NCBI RefSeq assembly: GCF_001499855.1
Contig: NZ_LQIK01000006.1
Coordinates: forward strand, 1-64,000
From: Mycobacterium sp. GA-0227b
Lineage (GTDB): Bacteria; Actinomycetota; Actinomycetes; Mycobacteriales; Mycobacteriaceae
Direction of reading: 5' to 3'
Length of the DNA stretch: 64,000 nt
Shown: in pieces, positions 34,431 to 47,459 of the stretch
Layout of the letters: every line of letters starts with the position of its first letter
Position numbering within the stretch: the first letter of the stretch is position 1
Notes under the pieces: model-generated
The model's database searches: none
What the model was told of the DNA's origin: nothing
Seen by the model: only the letters and a program-made list of their open reading frames with translations
Made by a program: the position numbers and the translations under genes

Positions 34431-35728
34431 CCGCGTCTTCGCGCGGTGCGGTGGCCGAACCGAGCTGGGTCGAACACGTCATCTGGTGGCACATCTACCC
34501 GCTCGGCTTCGTCGGGGCCTACCCCGCCGACCCGCCGCCCGGACCCGAGGAGCACCGGCTGCGCCGCATCGTCGACTGGCTGGACCACGCGATCGCGCTC
34601 GGTGCGTCGGGCCTCGCGCTCGGACCGGTGTTCGCCTCGAGCAGCCACGGCTACGACACCGCCGACCACTTCCGCATCGACGCGCGACTCGGTGACGACG
34701 AGGATTTCGACGTGCTCATCGGTGAGGCCCGCCGCCGGGGCTTGCGAGTGCTGCTCGACGGCGTGTTCAACCATGTCGGAACCGATTTCACCAACACATC
34801 GTGGTTTCGACGGCGCGATGGAGCTCTCGACACGTTCGAGGGCCACGGCGATCTCGTCGCGCTGGATCACGAGAACCCTGCAGTGGTGGACTACGTCGTC
34901 GACGTGATGACCCACTGGTTGCGCCGCGGTGCCGACGGCTGGCGCCTCGACGCCGCATACGCCGTGTCGGACCGATTCTGGGCGCAGGTGCTACCGCGGG
35001 TCCGCGAACAGTTCCCTGACGCCTACTTCCTCGCCGAGATCATCCACGGCGACTACGCGGAGCGGGTGCGCGCGTCGGGTTTCCACTCGGTGACGCAGTA
35101 CGAGCTGTGGAAGGCCGTCTGGAGCAGCCTCAACGACGGCAACTTCCACGAGCTCGACTGGGCGCTGTTGCGCCACAACGAGTTTCTCGACACATTCGTG
35201 CCCACGACGTTCGTCGGCAACCACGACGTCACCCGGATCGCCAGCCGGCTGGACGACATCCGTCACCTCGAGCACGCGTTGGTGCTGCAGATGACGACCG
35301 GCGGTACACCGAGCGTCTACGCCGGTGACGAGTTCGCCTACCGCGGAGTCAAAGAGGAGAGGTACGGGGGTGACGACGCCGTGCGACCGGAGTTCGGCGC
35401 CACCGCGGTCGGTGCCGACGAACACGGCGAGGATGTACTGCGGCTGCACCGGTACCTGATCGGGCTGCGCCGACGCCATCCGTGGCTGCACACGGCCCGC
35501 ACCTCGGCGCTGCTGTTGACCAACCGCCAGTACGTCTACCAGACCCGCGTCGGCTCCGAGGTGCTGATCGTCGCGCTGAACATCGATGACGGGGCGCTGC
35601 CGATCTCGTTGCCTGAACTCGGATTCGACCGAGGTGAGATCCTCGGGGGGTCGGGGGCTCCGCCGGCGGATGTCGTCGTGACGACCGACGTCGGGCCGCA
35701 CGGCTGGCTGATCATCGCTCCGCGGTGA
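34427..35728 (+). CDS. Alpha-amylase family (GH13) enzyme
   Basis: A 433-residue GH13 enzyme with a (beta/alpha)8 barrel. Region I is LLDGVFNHVG, region II GADGWRLDAA with the nucleophile Asp, region III YFLAEIIHG with the acid Glu, and region IV FVGNHDVTR with the third Asp, so all catalytic residues are present. No signal peptide is seen, so it acts on intracellular alpha-glucans or oligosaccharides. The GTG overlaps the deaminase stop (GTGA), an odd functional pairing. Confidence 0.87.
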   Translation: MTASSRGAVAEPSWVEHVIWWHIYPLGFVGAYPADPPPGPEEHRLRRIVDWLDHAIALGASGLALGPVFASSSHGYDTADHFRIDARLGDDEDFDVLIGEARRRGLRVLLDGVFNHVGTDFTNTSWFRRRDGALDTFEGHGDLVALDHENPAVVDYVVDVMTHWLRRGADGWRLDAAYAVSDRFWAQVLPRVREQFPDAYFLAEIIHGDYAERVRASGFHSVTQYELWKAVWSSLNDGNFHELDWALLRHNEFLDTFVPTTFVGNHDVTRIASRLDDIRHLEHALVLQMTTGGTPSVYAGDEFAYRGVKEERYGGDDAVRPEFGATAVGADEHGEDVLRLHRYLIGLRRRHPWLHTARTSALLLTNRQYVYQTRVGSEVLIVALNIDDGALPISLPELGFDRGEILGGSGAPPADVVVTTDVGPHGWLIIAPR

Positions 35729-36176
35729 GCCGTTGGACGGTGAGCGGGTCCGGTTCGCCGTTGTAATACTTCGTCAACACCTGATCGAACACGGCTGCGG
35801 CGTCGGGGTCGTCGGCGGCTTGGCGGAACAGCGTCATCGACGATCGCACCTTGAGGTTGTCGGGCCAGCCGAACAAGTCGTCGGCAGACGCCCGCCCGCT
35901 GCGGGCGACCAGCTGCGCACACTCCCGCAGCCGCGCCCCCAGCACATCGTGTCCGAGGTAGGCCCTCGCCTCGGCGAGCGAGGAGATCCCGTACCGCTCC
36001 GCGATCGCGCTCCTGCCGAGGCCGCGCAGTTGCGGAAACACGAACCAGATCCAGTGGCTGCGTTTTCGGCCGGCGCGCAGTTCGGCCAGCACGGTTTCGT
36101 ACACGGGCCGCTGAGCGTCGACGAAGCGCTGCAGGTCGAACGGATCGCCCGCAGGTACCGATTTGTCGTCAGCCAT
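35712..36176 (-). CDS. DUF1810 protein (Rv1873-like)
   Basis: A 154-residue protein of the DUF1810 family: [52 protein letters not shown] is the signature N-terminal half, and [19 protein letters not shown] the second. It is all-helical and has no known activity. It lies next to lldD2, as Rv1873 does in M. tuberculosis. Its 3' end overlaps the amylase gene on the other strand by 17 bases. Confidence 0.85.
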   Translation of the reverse strand: MADDKSVPAGDPFDLQRFVDAQRPVYETVLAELRAGRKRSHWIWFVFPQLRGLGRSAIAERYGISSLAEARAYLGHDVLGARLRECAQLVARSGRASADDLFGWPDNLKVRSSMTLFRQAADDPDAAAVFDQVLTKYYNGEPDPLTVQRLTAER

Positions 36177-36231
36177 CTCATCGGCAAGTCTGGCAAGCTA
36201 CTCTGTGCGATTCAATGACAGGTGCACCATC

Positions 36232-37485
36232 GTGAAGCGCCGGGTGCCGCGCCCCCGCGAGCTGGCGCCGCTGCTGCAGTTCAAGAAGCCGCAGCGCAAC
36301 GCGACGCAACGCAGGCTGGCGGCCGCTCTGACGATCGACGACCTGCGACGGATCGCCAAGCGCCGGACCCCCAGGGCGGCGTTCGACTACGCCGACGGCG
36401 CGGCCGACGACGAACTGTCGCTGGCGCGTGCCCGGCAGGCCTTCCGCGACATCGAATTTCACCCGGCGATCCTGCGTGACGTCGCCAGCGTGGACACGAG
36501 TGCGACGGTGCTCGGCGGCCACGTCGCCCTGCCGTTCGGCATCGCGCCGACCGGCTTCACCCGCCTGATGCACACCGAGGGCGAGATCGCGGGCGCGCGC
36601 GCCGCCGCACGCGCGGGTATCCCGTTTGCGCTGTCCACCTTGGGCACCAGCTCCATCGAACAGGTCAATGACGCTAACCCGCACGGTCGCAACTGGTTTC
36701 AGTTGTACATGTGGAAGGACCGGGACAGGTCGATGGCGCTGGTCGAGCGGGCTGCGGCGGCGGGCTACGACACGCTGCTCGTGACCGTCGACGTACCGGT
36801 TGCGGGCGCGCGCCTGCGCGACACCCGTAACGGTATGTCGATTCCTCCGACGCTCACGCTGCGCACCGTGCTCGACGCGGTCCCCCACCCCCGCTGGTGG
36901 TTCGATCTGCTCACCACCGAACCGTTGTCGTTCGCGTCGTTGGACCGATGGCCGGGCACCGTGGCCGAGTATCTCGACACCATGTTCGACCCGACGGTGA
37001 CCTTCGACGACCTGGCGTGGATCAAACAGCAGTGGCCGAACAAGTTGGTGGTCAAGGGAATTCAGACCCTTGACGATGCCAGGGCGGTCGTCGACCTCGG
37101 CGTGGACGGCATCGTGCTGTCCAACCACGGCGGCCGCCAACTCGACCGCGCACCGGTGCCGTTTCACCTGCTGCCGCGTGTCGCGCACGAGCTCGGCGAC
37201 GATACGGAGATTTTGCTGGACACCGGTGTGATGTCCGGCGCCGACATCGTCGCGGCGATCGCCCTCGGCGCTCGTTTCACGCTGGTCGGCCGTGCCTACC
37301 TCTACGGCCTGATGGCGGGCGGTGAGGCCGGTGTCGACCGCGCGATCGAAATCTTGTCCCAGCAGGTCAACCGCACGATGCGGCTGCTCGGTGTGAGCTC
37401 TCTGAGCGAGCTCGGCCCGCGGCATGTCACTCAGTTGCACCGGTTCAGACCCGGCGTGTCGGACCTTCCACCGCGAACCACATAG
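36232..37485 (+). CDS. lldD2: L-lactate dehydrogenase (FMN, quinone) LldD2
   Basis: A 417-residue FMN alpha-hydroxyacid oxidase, very close to M. tuberculosis LldD2 (Rv1872c) as I recall it. [101 protein letters not shown] (catalytic His and substrate Arg) and [21 protein letters not shown] are all intact. It oxidises L-lactate to pyruvate at the membrane. GTG 36232 is chosen to match the family start. Confidence 0.93.
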   Translation: MKRRVPRPRELAPLLQFKKPQRNATQRRLAAALTIDDLRRIAKRRTPRAAFDYADGAADDELSLARARQAFRDIEFHPAILRDVASVDTSATVLGGHVALPFGIAPTGFTRLMHTEGEIAGARAAARAGIPFALSTLGTSSIEQVNDANPHGRNWFQLYMWKDRDRSMALVERAAAAGYDTLLVTVDVPVAGARLRDTRNGMSIPPTLTLRTVLDAVPHPRWWFDLLTTEPLSFASLDRWPGTVAEYLDTMFDPTVTFDDLAWIKQQWPNKLVVKGIQTLDDARAVVDLGVDGIVLSNHGGRQLDRAPVPFHLLPRVAHELGDDTEILLDTGVMSGADIVAAIALGARFTLVGRAYLYGLMAGGEAGVDRAIEILSQQVNRTMRLLGVSSLSELGPRHVTQLHRFRPGVSDLPPRTT

Positions 37486-37486
37486 G

Positions 37487-37506
37487 TACCTGTGTTCCCA
37501 CAGGTA
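37487..37506 (+). terminator. Hairpin after lldD2
   Basis: TACCTGTG-TTCC-CACAGGTA is a perfect 8-bp stem with a 4-base loop, starting one base after the lldD2 stop. No T-run follows. It could end lldD2 transcription before the mycolyltransferase promoter. Confidence 0.55.
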
Positions 37507-37548
37507 ACAGCGCACTTCCTGCCTTCCTGAGTCCTCGCCGAGTCGTAA

Positions 37549-38682
<1,134 letters not shown>

Positions 38683-38709
38683 GGCCACCGCCGAGATCCA
38701 CCCACAACA

Positions 38710-38744
38710 GGAAGCCTGCCGTTTCCCCCGAACGGCAGGCTTCC
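38710..38744 (+). terminator. Strong hairpin after antigen 85 gene
   Basis: GGAAGCCTGCCGTT (38710-38723) and AACGGCAGGCTTCC (38731-38744) form a perfect 14-bp stem with a 7-base loop, 28 bases after the stop. It is followed by TGCCGTTTCGG, with no long T-run, typical of mycobacterial intrinsic terminators. Confidence 0.82.
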
Positions 38745-38818
38745 TGCCGTTTCGGGTGTCCGTGTCGCGCTGTACGCGCAGAGTGAACGCCCGCGGGAAC
38801 AAACACGACACCGCCAGG

Positions 38819-38839
38819 GTTGAGTCCGTTCGACTGAAC
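38819..38839 (+). promoter_or_regulatory. HAIR-like heat-shock (HspR) element upstream of lon
   Basis: GTTGAGT-N7-ACTGAAC at 38819-38839 resembles the HspR-binding HAIR element CTTGAGT-N7-ACTCAAG: TTGAGT is exact on the left, the seven-base spacing is exact, and the right arm matches 5 of 7. It lies 15 bases before the lon start, next to the GGAGG ribosome site (38843-38847), where a repressor would block transcription. Confidence 0.62.
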
Positions 38840-38853
38840 TTTGGAGGTGTTTG

Positions 38854-41193
<2,340 letters not shown>

Positions 41194-41201
41194 CGCGAAA
41201 A

Positions 41202-41248
41202 TTGCGCGCCGGGTCGTGGTTTACAACGGATCACGACCCGGCGCGCAA
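41202..41248 (+). terminator. Strong hairpin after lon
   Basis: TTGCGCGCCGGGTCGTG (41202-41218) pairs perfectly with CACGACCCGGCGCGCAA (41232-41248): a 17-bp stem with a 13-base loop, starting nine bases after the lon stop codon. It is the strongest intrinsic terminator in the window. Confidence 0.85.
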
Positions 41249-41295
41249 AAACCGCGCGGCGAGTAATTGTCGGGGGCTGCCGCTACGGTCGTCTC

Positions 41296-41628
41296 ATGGC
41301 CTACGACGAGGACCTGGCCAACCGCATCCGAGAACTTCTCGGCGGCACCCGTGGTGTCGAGGAGAAGCGGATGTTCGGCGGGTTGGCGTTTCTGATCAAC
41401 GGCAACATGGCGGTGGCGGCCAGCGGGCAGGGCGGCCTGATGGTGCGGGTGCCACCAGACGACACCTCGAAGTTGCTGTCGCGTGACCACGTCGAGCCGA
41501 TGGTGATGGCGGGACGAGAGACCCGTGGCTGGCTGCGGGTGTCGGTCGACGGCATCAGGACCAGACGTCAGCTGCAGTCCTGGGTGGGCCGCGGAGTCGA
41601 CTACGCCGGAAGTTTGCCGCCGAAATAG
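41296..41628 (+). CDS. TfoX N-terminal domain protein
   Basis: A 110-residue protein matching the TfoX/Sxy N-terminal domain: RIRELLGGTRGVEEKRMFGGLAFLINGNM, then GGLMVRVPPDD and MAGRETRGWLRV. In Haemophilus the domain is part of the competence regulator, but single-domain actinobacterial copies have no known role. It follows the lon terminator and heads a run of small genes on the plus strand. Confidence 0.82.
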   Translation: MAYDEDLANRIRELLGGTRGVEEKRMFGGLAFLINGNMAVAASGQGGLMVRVPPDDTSKLLSRDHVEPMVMAGRETRGWLRVSVDGIRTRRQLQSWVGRGVDYAGSLPPK

Positions 41629-41647
41629 CAGGGGTACGTCAGCGGAG

Positions 41648-42295
41648 ATGGAGGCCGCGGCACGCAAGAAGGTGGTGGCGAACCTGCTGAGACATGCGGG
41701 CACCACTTATGCGCATGAGGCGGGTATCCGGTTGGCGGACAGACCCATGCCCCTCTTTCAGCTGCTGACCCTGTGCATGCTGGCCAGCAAGCCGATCGAC
41801 GCCTCGATCGCCGTGGCGGCCGCGCGTGAACTGTTCAGTGCGGGCATCCGCACGCCCAAGGCCGCCCTCGAAGCAGATCGCGCCGTGATGATCCGCGCGT
41901 TCGGCCGCGCCCACTACGTCCGGTACGACGAGAGCTCGGCCACCCGGCTGACCGACATCGCCTCCGTTGTCGTCGAGGAGTACGGCGGGGATCTGCGCAA
42001 GCTCGCCGAGGCCAGCGGTCACGAAGTGCCGGCATTGAGGCGTTCGCTCAAGCAATTCAAGGGAATCGGCGACACCGGCGCGGACATCTTCCTGCGCGAA
42101 GTGCAGGACGTCTGGACCTGGGTACGGCCGTACTTCGACAAGCGGGCACTGTCGGCGGCCAAGACGCTCGGATTGCCCACCGGGACCGAGGAACTCGCCG
42201 CGCTGGCCCCGCGCAGGAACGCGAAGCTCGCCGCGGCGCTGGTCCGGGTGTCGCTCGACGACGAGCTACGCGACACCGTGTCAGCGCGCGGATGA
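41648..42295 (+). CDS. Helix-hairpin-helix (endonuclease III-like) protein
   Basis: A 215-residue all-helical protein with an HhH-GPD-like core: LFQLLTLCMLASKPIDASIAVAA recalls the opening of endonuclease III, and LKQFKGIGDTGADIFLREVQ is the helix-hairpin-helix. The C-terminal four-cysteine iron-sulfur loop of EndoIII is missing. It is therefore a DNA-glycosylase-like protein of uncertain activity. ATG 41648 follows the TfoX gene by 19 bases and overlaps AGCGGAG. Confidence 0.72.
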   Translation: MEAAARKKVVANLLRHAGTTYAHEAGIRLADRPMPLFQLLTLCMLASKPIDASIAVAAARELFSAGIRTPKAALEADRAVMIRAFGRAHYVRYDESSATRLTDIASVVVEEYGGDLRKLAEASGHEVPALRRSLKQFKGIGDTGADIFLREVQDVWTWVRPYFDKRALSAAKTLGLPTGTEELAALAPRRNAKLAAALVRVSLDDELRDTVSARG

Positions 42296-42302
42296 GGCGG
42301 AG

Positions 42303-43028
42303 ATGATCCGGATCGGCACCTCGGGCTGGTCGTACGACCATTGGACCGACGTGCTGTACCCCGCCGGTACTCCGGTGGCCAAGCGGCTGGCCCGCTACGT
42401 CGAGGAGTTCGACACCGTCGAACTGAACGCCAGCTTCTACCGGTGGCCGAAGGACACGGCGTTCGCCGGGTGGCGCCAGCGACTGCCCGAGGGCTTCACG
42501 ATGTCGGTCAAGGCCCAACGCGGGCTGACGCACTACCGGCGGCTGCGCGAGCCGGAGCCATGGGTCGAGCGGTTCGACCGGTGTTGGACTCTGCTGGGCG
42601 ACCGCGGCGAGGCGCTGCTAGTGCAACTGCACCCGGAGTTGGAGCGCGACGACGCCCGCCTGGAGTACTTCTTGAAACTGATGCCCGACCGGATCCCGGT
42701 GGCGATGGAGCTGCGGCATCCCTCGTGGGACGACCCGGCGGTGTACGAGACGTTGGCGCGCCACGAAGCCGCGTACGTGATCATGAGCGGCGCGCGGCTG
42801 CGCTGCGTTCCGCGGGCAACCAGCGAGCTGGTGTACATCAGGATGCACGGTCCCGACCAGGATTCGATGTATGCGGGCTCCTATCCCGACGACGAGCTCC
42901 GCCGCTGGGCGGACCGGATCATGGCTTGGGACCGCGAAGGCAGACGCGTCCTGGTGTATTTCAACAACGATCTGGGCGGTCACGCGGTGCGTAATGCGCA
43001 GACGCTCAGAGCCATGGTGACCGACTGA
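42303..43028 (+). CDS. DUF72 protein
   Basis: A 241-residue TIM-barrel-like protein of the DUF72 (YecE) family: MIRIGTSGWSYDHWTDVLYPAG at the start, FDTVELNASFYRWPK, VKAQRGLTHYRRL and the closing VLVYFNNDLGGHAVRNAQTL are all signature positions. No activity is established. It follows the HhH gene by seven bases and is likely cotranscribed with it. Confidence 0.9.
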   Translation: MIRIGTSGWSYDHWTDVLYPAGTPVAKRLARYVEEFDTVELNASFYRWPKDTAFAGWRQRLPEGFTMSVKAQRGLTHYRRLREPEPWVERFDRCWTLLGDRGEALLVQLHPELERDDARLEYFLKLMPDRIPVAMELRHPSWDDPAVYETLARHEAAYVIMSGARLRCVPRATSELVYIRMHGPDQDSMYAGSYPDDELRRWADRIMAWDREGRRVLVYFNNDLGGHAVRNAQTLRAMVTD

Positions 43029-43090
43029 CGCGCCGAGGGCACCCCCGCGTCGAGCCCCGAAATCGGGTTCCGGCACGCTTGGGAGCCGAA

Positions 43091-43678
43091 ATGCGTGTCC
43101 TATGTCTGATCTCGGCCGTCGCCATCCTGGCGGCGGGCTGCTCGGGTGAGCGGATCGTGACCACCGACGAGCCGCCCGCGGCGTCCCCGCCGACATCCAC
43201 CACCAGCGCACCTCCCCCGCCGCCGAACACCAGGCACCTCGTCAACGCGTTCGACTACGTCGCCCACCCGGCAGGAACAGCCGTTTATTACTTCACCACT
43301 CCGAGCGGACGATGGGCGTGTGCGATCGTGCCGCGCGCCAAGGCGGGCTGCCAGTCGGCGACATCCTGGCAGTCGAGCATGAACATCACCGGCGAACCGG
43401 ACACGGTGCCCAACGCCGAGGGCGAGCAGACGGCGCCCAACGCCGTGATCATCGAGCACGAGGGCCAGCCGCGATTCGTCGCGTTGGAACAGCCGGAATT
43501 CGTCCTCGAGAACGCAAAAGTGCTCGGGTTCAACCGAATCCTGGCGGCCGCCGGGTTTCGCTGCAACGTGCAGGAAGCCGGCGTTTCCTGCATGAGCGAG
43601 GCGACGGGGCGGGGCTTCACCTTTGCCCCCGAGGGATTCAAGCCGCAGTACACCCGGGTGCCCGCCGACGCACCCTAG
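43091..43678 (+). CDS. Putative lipoprotein, unknown function
   Basis: A 195-residue exported protein. The short signal MRVLCLISAVAILAAGC ends in a lipobox (ILAAGC), followed by a Pro/Thr/Ser linker and a folded domain with three or four cysteines (RWACAIVPRAKAGCQ, FRCNVQEAGVSCMSE). It is probably anchored on the outer face of the membrane. I do not recognise the domain. It converges on the thiolase gene. Confidence 0.75.
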   Translation: MRVLCLISAVAILAAGCSGERIVTTDEPPAASPPTSTTSAPPPPPNTRHLVNAFDYVAHPAGTAVYYFTTPSGRWACAIVPRAKAGCQSATSWQSSMNITGEPDTVPNAEGEQTAPNAVIIEHEGQPRFVALEQPEFVLENAKVLGFNRILAAAGFRCNVQEAGVSCMSEATGRGFTFAPEGFKPQYTRVPADAP

Positions 43679-43683
43679 CCACC

Positions 43684-45153
43684 TCAGAGCATCGTGGCGG
43701 TACCGTCCGCATTCACCTGAACCTTGGCGCCGGCGATGTCATCGCCGACCGTGGCCGCCGCCTCTTTCTGGTCGGTGATGACGGCCAGCACGCGCGAGTC
43801 CTCGGGCGTGCGTACGGCGAGAAACGCCTTCTCCGGCGAGCCTTCCCGGCTGAACGGCGTCGTCCAGGTTTCGACCGTGCCGACCCCGGACCATTCCACC
43901 AGGGCGGTACGAGTCGGCTCGCGATCGACCTCCGGTTGCACGTCTTCCCAACGGAATTGATGCGCAGGCGGTTCGGCGCTGTAGACCCCGAAGCTGTGCT
44001 TGGTGAGGTAACCGCCGTTCGCGGTGATCAGGCCGAGTTGGCCGGGCTGGGTCGCGAGCCGCTCGGCCATGGTGGCGATCGAGTGGGTGACGTAGTTGTT
44101 CCACGGCCCGCCGGCGAAGGTGAGCCCGCCGGTGACCGTGAGCGGTCTGGCGGCATCCCCGATCGGCAGCCCGAGTTCGTTGGCGGCCACCTGCACCGCC
44201 GACGGGAAGCACGAGTAGAGGTCGACGAGCGCGACGTCATCGATGCCCAGCCCCGCCAGTTCCAAGGCGCGTCGACCCGCGATCCGGATGGCCGGCGAGG
44301 TGTAGAACTCTGCGCGCTCCCCGATCGCGTAGGTGTCGTGCGCGTCGGTGCCCGAATACGGGAAGATCCAGCGGTCCCTGGGGATCTGCAGATGAGCCGC
44401 CTTCTCGGCCGAGGTGACGACGAGCGCCGCCGCTTGGTCGACCATGTTGTTGGAGTTCATCAGCTTCGGGTACGGCCAACTGATCATCCGGTTGTCCGGA
44501 CCGGCGCGCCAAATCTGCTCCGCCGGCACCGGGTCTCGGCTCCAGGCGTGCGGATTGTTCGCGGCCACCGCACTGAACTGCGCCCACAGTTCGCCGATGC
44601 GACGGCGGTGCTCCTCGCTGGACTCGCCCGCGGCGATTCGCAAAGCCTGCTCGAACATCGGGTAGACATACGCCGGCCGGTCCAGGTGGATCCGGATCTC
44701 GGCGGGTCCGGCCATCGGCACCCCCTCGTCGGCGCCTTCGGCCAGCGGAACCGACTCGTCCTGGTGGGTCCATTGGGGCTTGATACCCTTGGCCCGCAAC
44801 CGGGTTCGGGTGCGCCAGGTCTCCGCGCCGGCGATCAGGACGACGTCGACACGGCCGCTCTGGATGTCCCGGCACGCCTCGTTGACCAGTGACTGCGGTG
44901 TGTTGCCGCCGACCCCGGTGTAGCGTGTGGTGGCGCTGTCGGCGTTAAGACGTTGCGCCAGAAGCAGTCCCGGGTCGCGATATCGCCAGGACAGCAGGCT
45001 GACGACGCGCACCGAGTCGACGGCTTCGAGCACCCGCGGATCGGCGGCGGCCCGCGCGGCAGCGACCATCAGGTCGATCGGTTCCGCGTCAGGGTTCTCG
45101 TCGCGCTGGCTGAGCTGTCCGTAGCCCGCCAACACCGGTGTCCTCGGGTCCAT
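43684..45153 (-). CDS. Thiolase-like acetyl-CoA acetyltransferase / lipid carrier (Rv1867-like)
   Basis: A 489-residue protein resembling M. tuberculosis Rv1867 in length and context. The N-terminal half has the thiolase fold (MDPRTPVLAGYGQLSQRDE, RYTGVGGNTPQSLVNEACRDIQSGRVDVVLIAGAE), but the active-site Cys of thiolases is not evident at the usual position (GGNTPQSLV). IDDVALVDLYSCFPSAVQVAANELGLP supplies another Cys. It may be an SCP2-thiolase-type protein. Start ATG 45153 or GTG 45156 overlaps the CoA-transferase stop. Confidence 0.75.
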   Translation of the reverse strand: MDPRTPVLAGYGQLSQRDENPDAEPIDLMVAAARAAADPRVLEAVDSVRVVSLLSWRYRDPGLLLAQRLNADSATTRYTGVGGNTPQSLVNEACRDIQSGRVDVVLIAGAETWRTRTRLRAKGIKPQWTHQDESVPLAEGADEGVPMAGPAEIRIHLDRPAYVYPMFEQALRIAAGESSEEHRRRIGELWAQFSAVAANNPHAWSRDPVPAEQIWRAGPDNRMISWPYPKLMNSNNMVDQAAALVVTSAEKAAHLQIPRDRWIFPYSGTDAHDTYAIGERAEFYTSPAIRIAGRRALELAGLGIDDVALVDLYSCFPSAVQVAANELGLPIGDAARPLTVTGGLTFAGGPWNNYVTHSIATMAERLATQPGQLGLITANGGYLTKHSFGVYSAEPPAHQFRWEDVQPEVDREPTRTALVEWSGVGTVETWTTPFSREGSPEKAFLAVRTPEDSRVLAVITDQKEAAATVGDDIAGAKVQVNADGTATML

Positions 45154-47459
45154 CACGGCCTTCCTTCGTAGGCGAAGAGCACGCCATCGGCGATGAGCCG
45201 ATCGGCCTCCTCGGCGGACATGCCGAGGACCTGCTCGCAGATCTGGCGGGTGTGCTCTCCCGGCATCGGCGCCGGTCGCATCTCCGCGGGCGGAATGTTG
45301 GTGTACGGCGCGGGCCCGGTCTCACTGAGCACGGGCTCCTCGAACAGCGGATGTCCCATGGCGGCGAACACGTTTCGGAAGCGCACCTGCCGGTCGGCAG
45401 GTACATCGACGGCGCGGTTCATCGGCGCCGCGGGGATCCCCGCCTCCTGCAGCGCGTGCGCCACCGCCGTCTTGTCCCGAGCGCGGGTCCACTCGGCGAT
45501 GTCGGCGCCGCCGGTGAGGGCGGTCAACGCGTCGCGGTCGGCATCGGTGCGAAGCGAGATCACGCACCACTCGTCGTCGCCTGCACACGGGTACACGCCG
45601 TGTACGGCAGCGTCGTCGACCACCGGCAGGTGTGCGGCGCGTGCCGCCTCGGTGACATAACGCGTCGCCAACTGGTTCACCGCGGCCTCGGCTTGCGAGA
45701 CATGTACGTGCGCGGGTTCACCGGTGCGGTCGCGCCGGATCAGCGCTGCCAGCGCCGCGATCGCGGTGATTCGCGCGGCCACATGGTCCGGGAAGATCGT
45801 CGTCGCGTCGTAGAACCCACCGTCGACCGACGTCCACACCGAGGTGATGCCCGTCGTTGCGCGCACCAGCGGCCCGTAACCCATCCGCGCGCTCCACGGG
45901 CCCGTCGAGCCGAACGCGCTGCTCTCCGCGAGCACGATGCGGGGGTTCAACTCCCGCAGACGCTCATAGGAAAACCCGAGCGCAGCAAGGGTTCCCGGCT
46001 TGAAGTTGGCGAACACCGCGTCGGCACCGGCAACCAAGCGGGCGAATAGTTCGGCGCCCGCGGCGGCGCGCAGGTCGAGGCCCAGGCTCTGCTCGTTGCG
46101 GTGGGTCAGCACCCACGACCTGCTCATCACCTGGCCCGGCGGCGTCTGTCGCAAACCGTCGGGGTAGGCGGCGCTCTCGATCTTGATCACTTCGGCGCCG
46201 AGGTCGGCGAACAACCGGCCCAGTTCGCCTCCGGCGACGATGATGCCGAGGTCGAGAATCCGCAGGCCGTCGAACGGGCGCTGCACCACGGCCGCCTTCC
46301 CGCGTGCCGTGGCCGATGGCTCACCGGCCCAATGGGCTTCGTCGGCCCCCGGAGACCGGGCCAGCCATCCCACCCCGGTGTGACGTCCGTCCACGACGAA
46401 CGGCCCCGCGGGCGCGACGACCTGCGCCCCCGGCGCGAAGTCCGCCGCGGTCAACGCGCCCACGACGCGGAGATGTTCGGAGGCCAACGCCTCCGCGGGC
46501 GTCAGTACCGCGGCGATCGGCACCCCCCGCACCTGCCCCTCCGCCACCAGGGCATCCATGGTCTGCGGGGCGAAGAAGTCGGCGATAAGCGCGTTGAGTT
46601 CCCGCGAGGCCGCGTACCGTGCGGCGATCGTGTCGAACTTCGGATCGGCGAACTGCTCCGGTTCGCCCAGCCAGGCGCGCATTCCGCGCCACTGGCGCGC
46701 GGAGAGCAGACAGACGCGGACGTGTCCGTCCTTGCAGGCGAAGATCGGGTAGATGTTCTGGTTACGCGGCCTGCCGCGCCAGATCTCGGTGGTCTTCTTG
46801 AGGCCCACGGCGGCCTGACCCTCCGACCCGAACGGCGGGTCGAGCGACTGGAGCACGCCCTCGAACCGGGAGAAGTCGATGTAATCTCCTGTGCCGTCGC
46901 GCAACCGGCGGTAATAGGCGGCCAGCACCGCCCACGCCGCCTGCACCGCGGCCGTGCCCGATGCCAGCCCGATGGGCGGCAGCACCGGAGTTCCCGAGGT
47001 CGGTCCGGTGCGTGAGAGCGCGGTCGACAGCGCATAGAGCACCGGGTCGGTGGCCCGCCACGTCGCGTACGGACCGGAGGTGCCGAAGTCGGTGACCGAC
47101 AGTGCCACGAGATGGTCGAACCGGCGCGCTAGCTCGACGCACGACGTTCCGAATCGCCCAGCGCCGCCCGGGTTTCCGCTGTCGACGACGATATCGGCGG
47201 TACTCGCGAGATCGAGCAGCCGCCGGTAGTCGCCGGGCTGGGCGGGATCGAGGACCGCGCAGCGCTTGTTCGCGTTGTCCACCGCGAACGGCACACTCGT
47301 CCCGGCGACGGTCGGCAGGGCGCGGCGCGCGGCGCCCCCCTCCGGGGGTTCGATCTTCAACACGTCGGCGCCGAGGTCGGCGAACAGCCGGCACACCGCG
47401 TCGGATTCCGCACCGCCGAGATCGAGCACCCGCGCGGATGCCAGCAGTGGCTCGCTCAT
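45153..47459 (-). CDS. Fused tandem CaiB/BaiF (class III) CoA-transferase (Rv1866-like)
   Basis: A 768-residue protein made of two class III CoA-transferase units. The first starts at residue 9 (ARVLDLGGAESDAVCRLFADLGADVLKIEPPEGG), the second near residue 393 (LRILDLGIIVAGGELGRLFADLGAEVIKIESAAYPDG), each with the family opening; normal members are about 400 residues and dimerise. The Asp nucleophile region is best preserved in the second unit. It should move CoA between carboxylic acids. M. tuberculosis Rv1866 has the same length and partner. Its ends overlap both neighbours by a few bases, so the three genes form one operon. Confidence 0.85.
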   Translation of the reverse strand: MSEPLLASARVLDLGGAESDAVCRLFADLGADVLKIEPPEGGAARRALPTVAGTSVPFAVDNANKRCAVLDPAQPGDYRRLLDLASTADIVVDSGNPGGAGRFGTSCVELARRFDHLVALSVTDFGTSGPYATWRATDPVLYALSTALSRTGPTSGTPVLPPIGLASGTAAVQAAWAVLAAYYRRLRDGTGDYIDFSRFEGVLQSLDPPFGSEGQAAVGLKKTTEIWRGRPRNQNIYPIFACKDGHVRVCLLSARQWRGMRAWLGEPEQFADPKFDTIAARYAASRELNALIADFFAPQTMDALVAEGQVRGVPIAAVLTPAEALASEHLRVVGALTAADFAPGAQVVAPAGPFVVDGRHTGVGWLARSPGADEAHWAGEPSATARGKAAVVQRPFDGLRILDLGIIVAGGELGRLFADLGAEVIKIESAAYPDGLRQTPPGQVMSRSWVLTHRNEQSLGLDLRAAAGAELFARLVAGADAVFANFKPGTLAALGFSYERLRELNPRIVLAESSAFGSTGPWSARMGYGPLVRATTGITSVWTSVDGGFYDATTIFPDHVAARITAIAALAALIRRDRTGEPAHVHVSQAEAAVNQLATRYVTEAARAAHLPVVDDAAVHGVYPCAGDDEWCVISLRTDADRDALTALTGGADIAEWTRARDKTAVAHALQEAGIPAAPMNRAVDVPADRQVRFRNVFAAMGHPLFEEPVLSETGPAPYTNIPPAEMRPAPMPGEHTRQICEQVLGMSAEEADRLIADGVLFAYEGRP

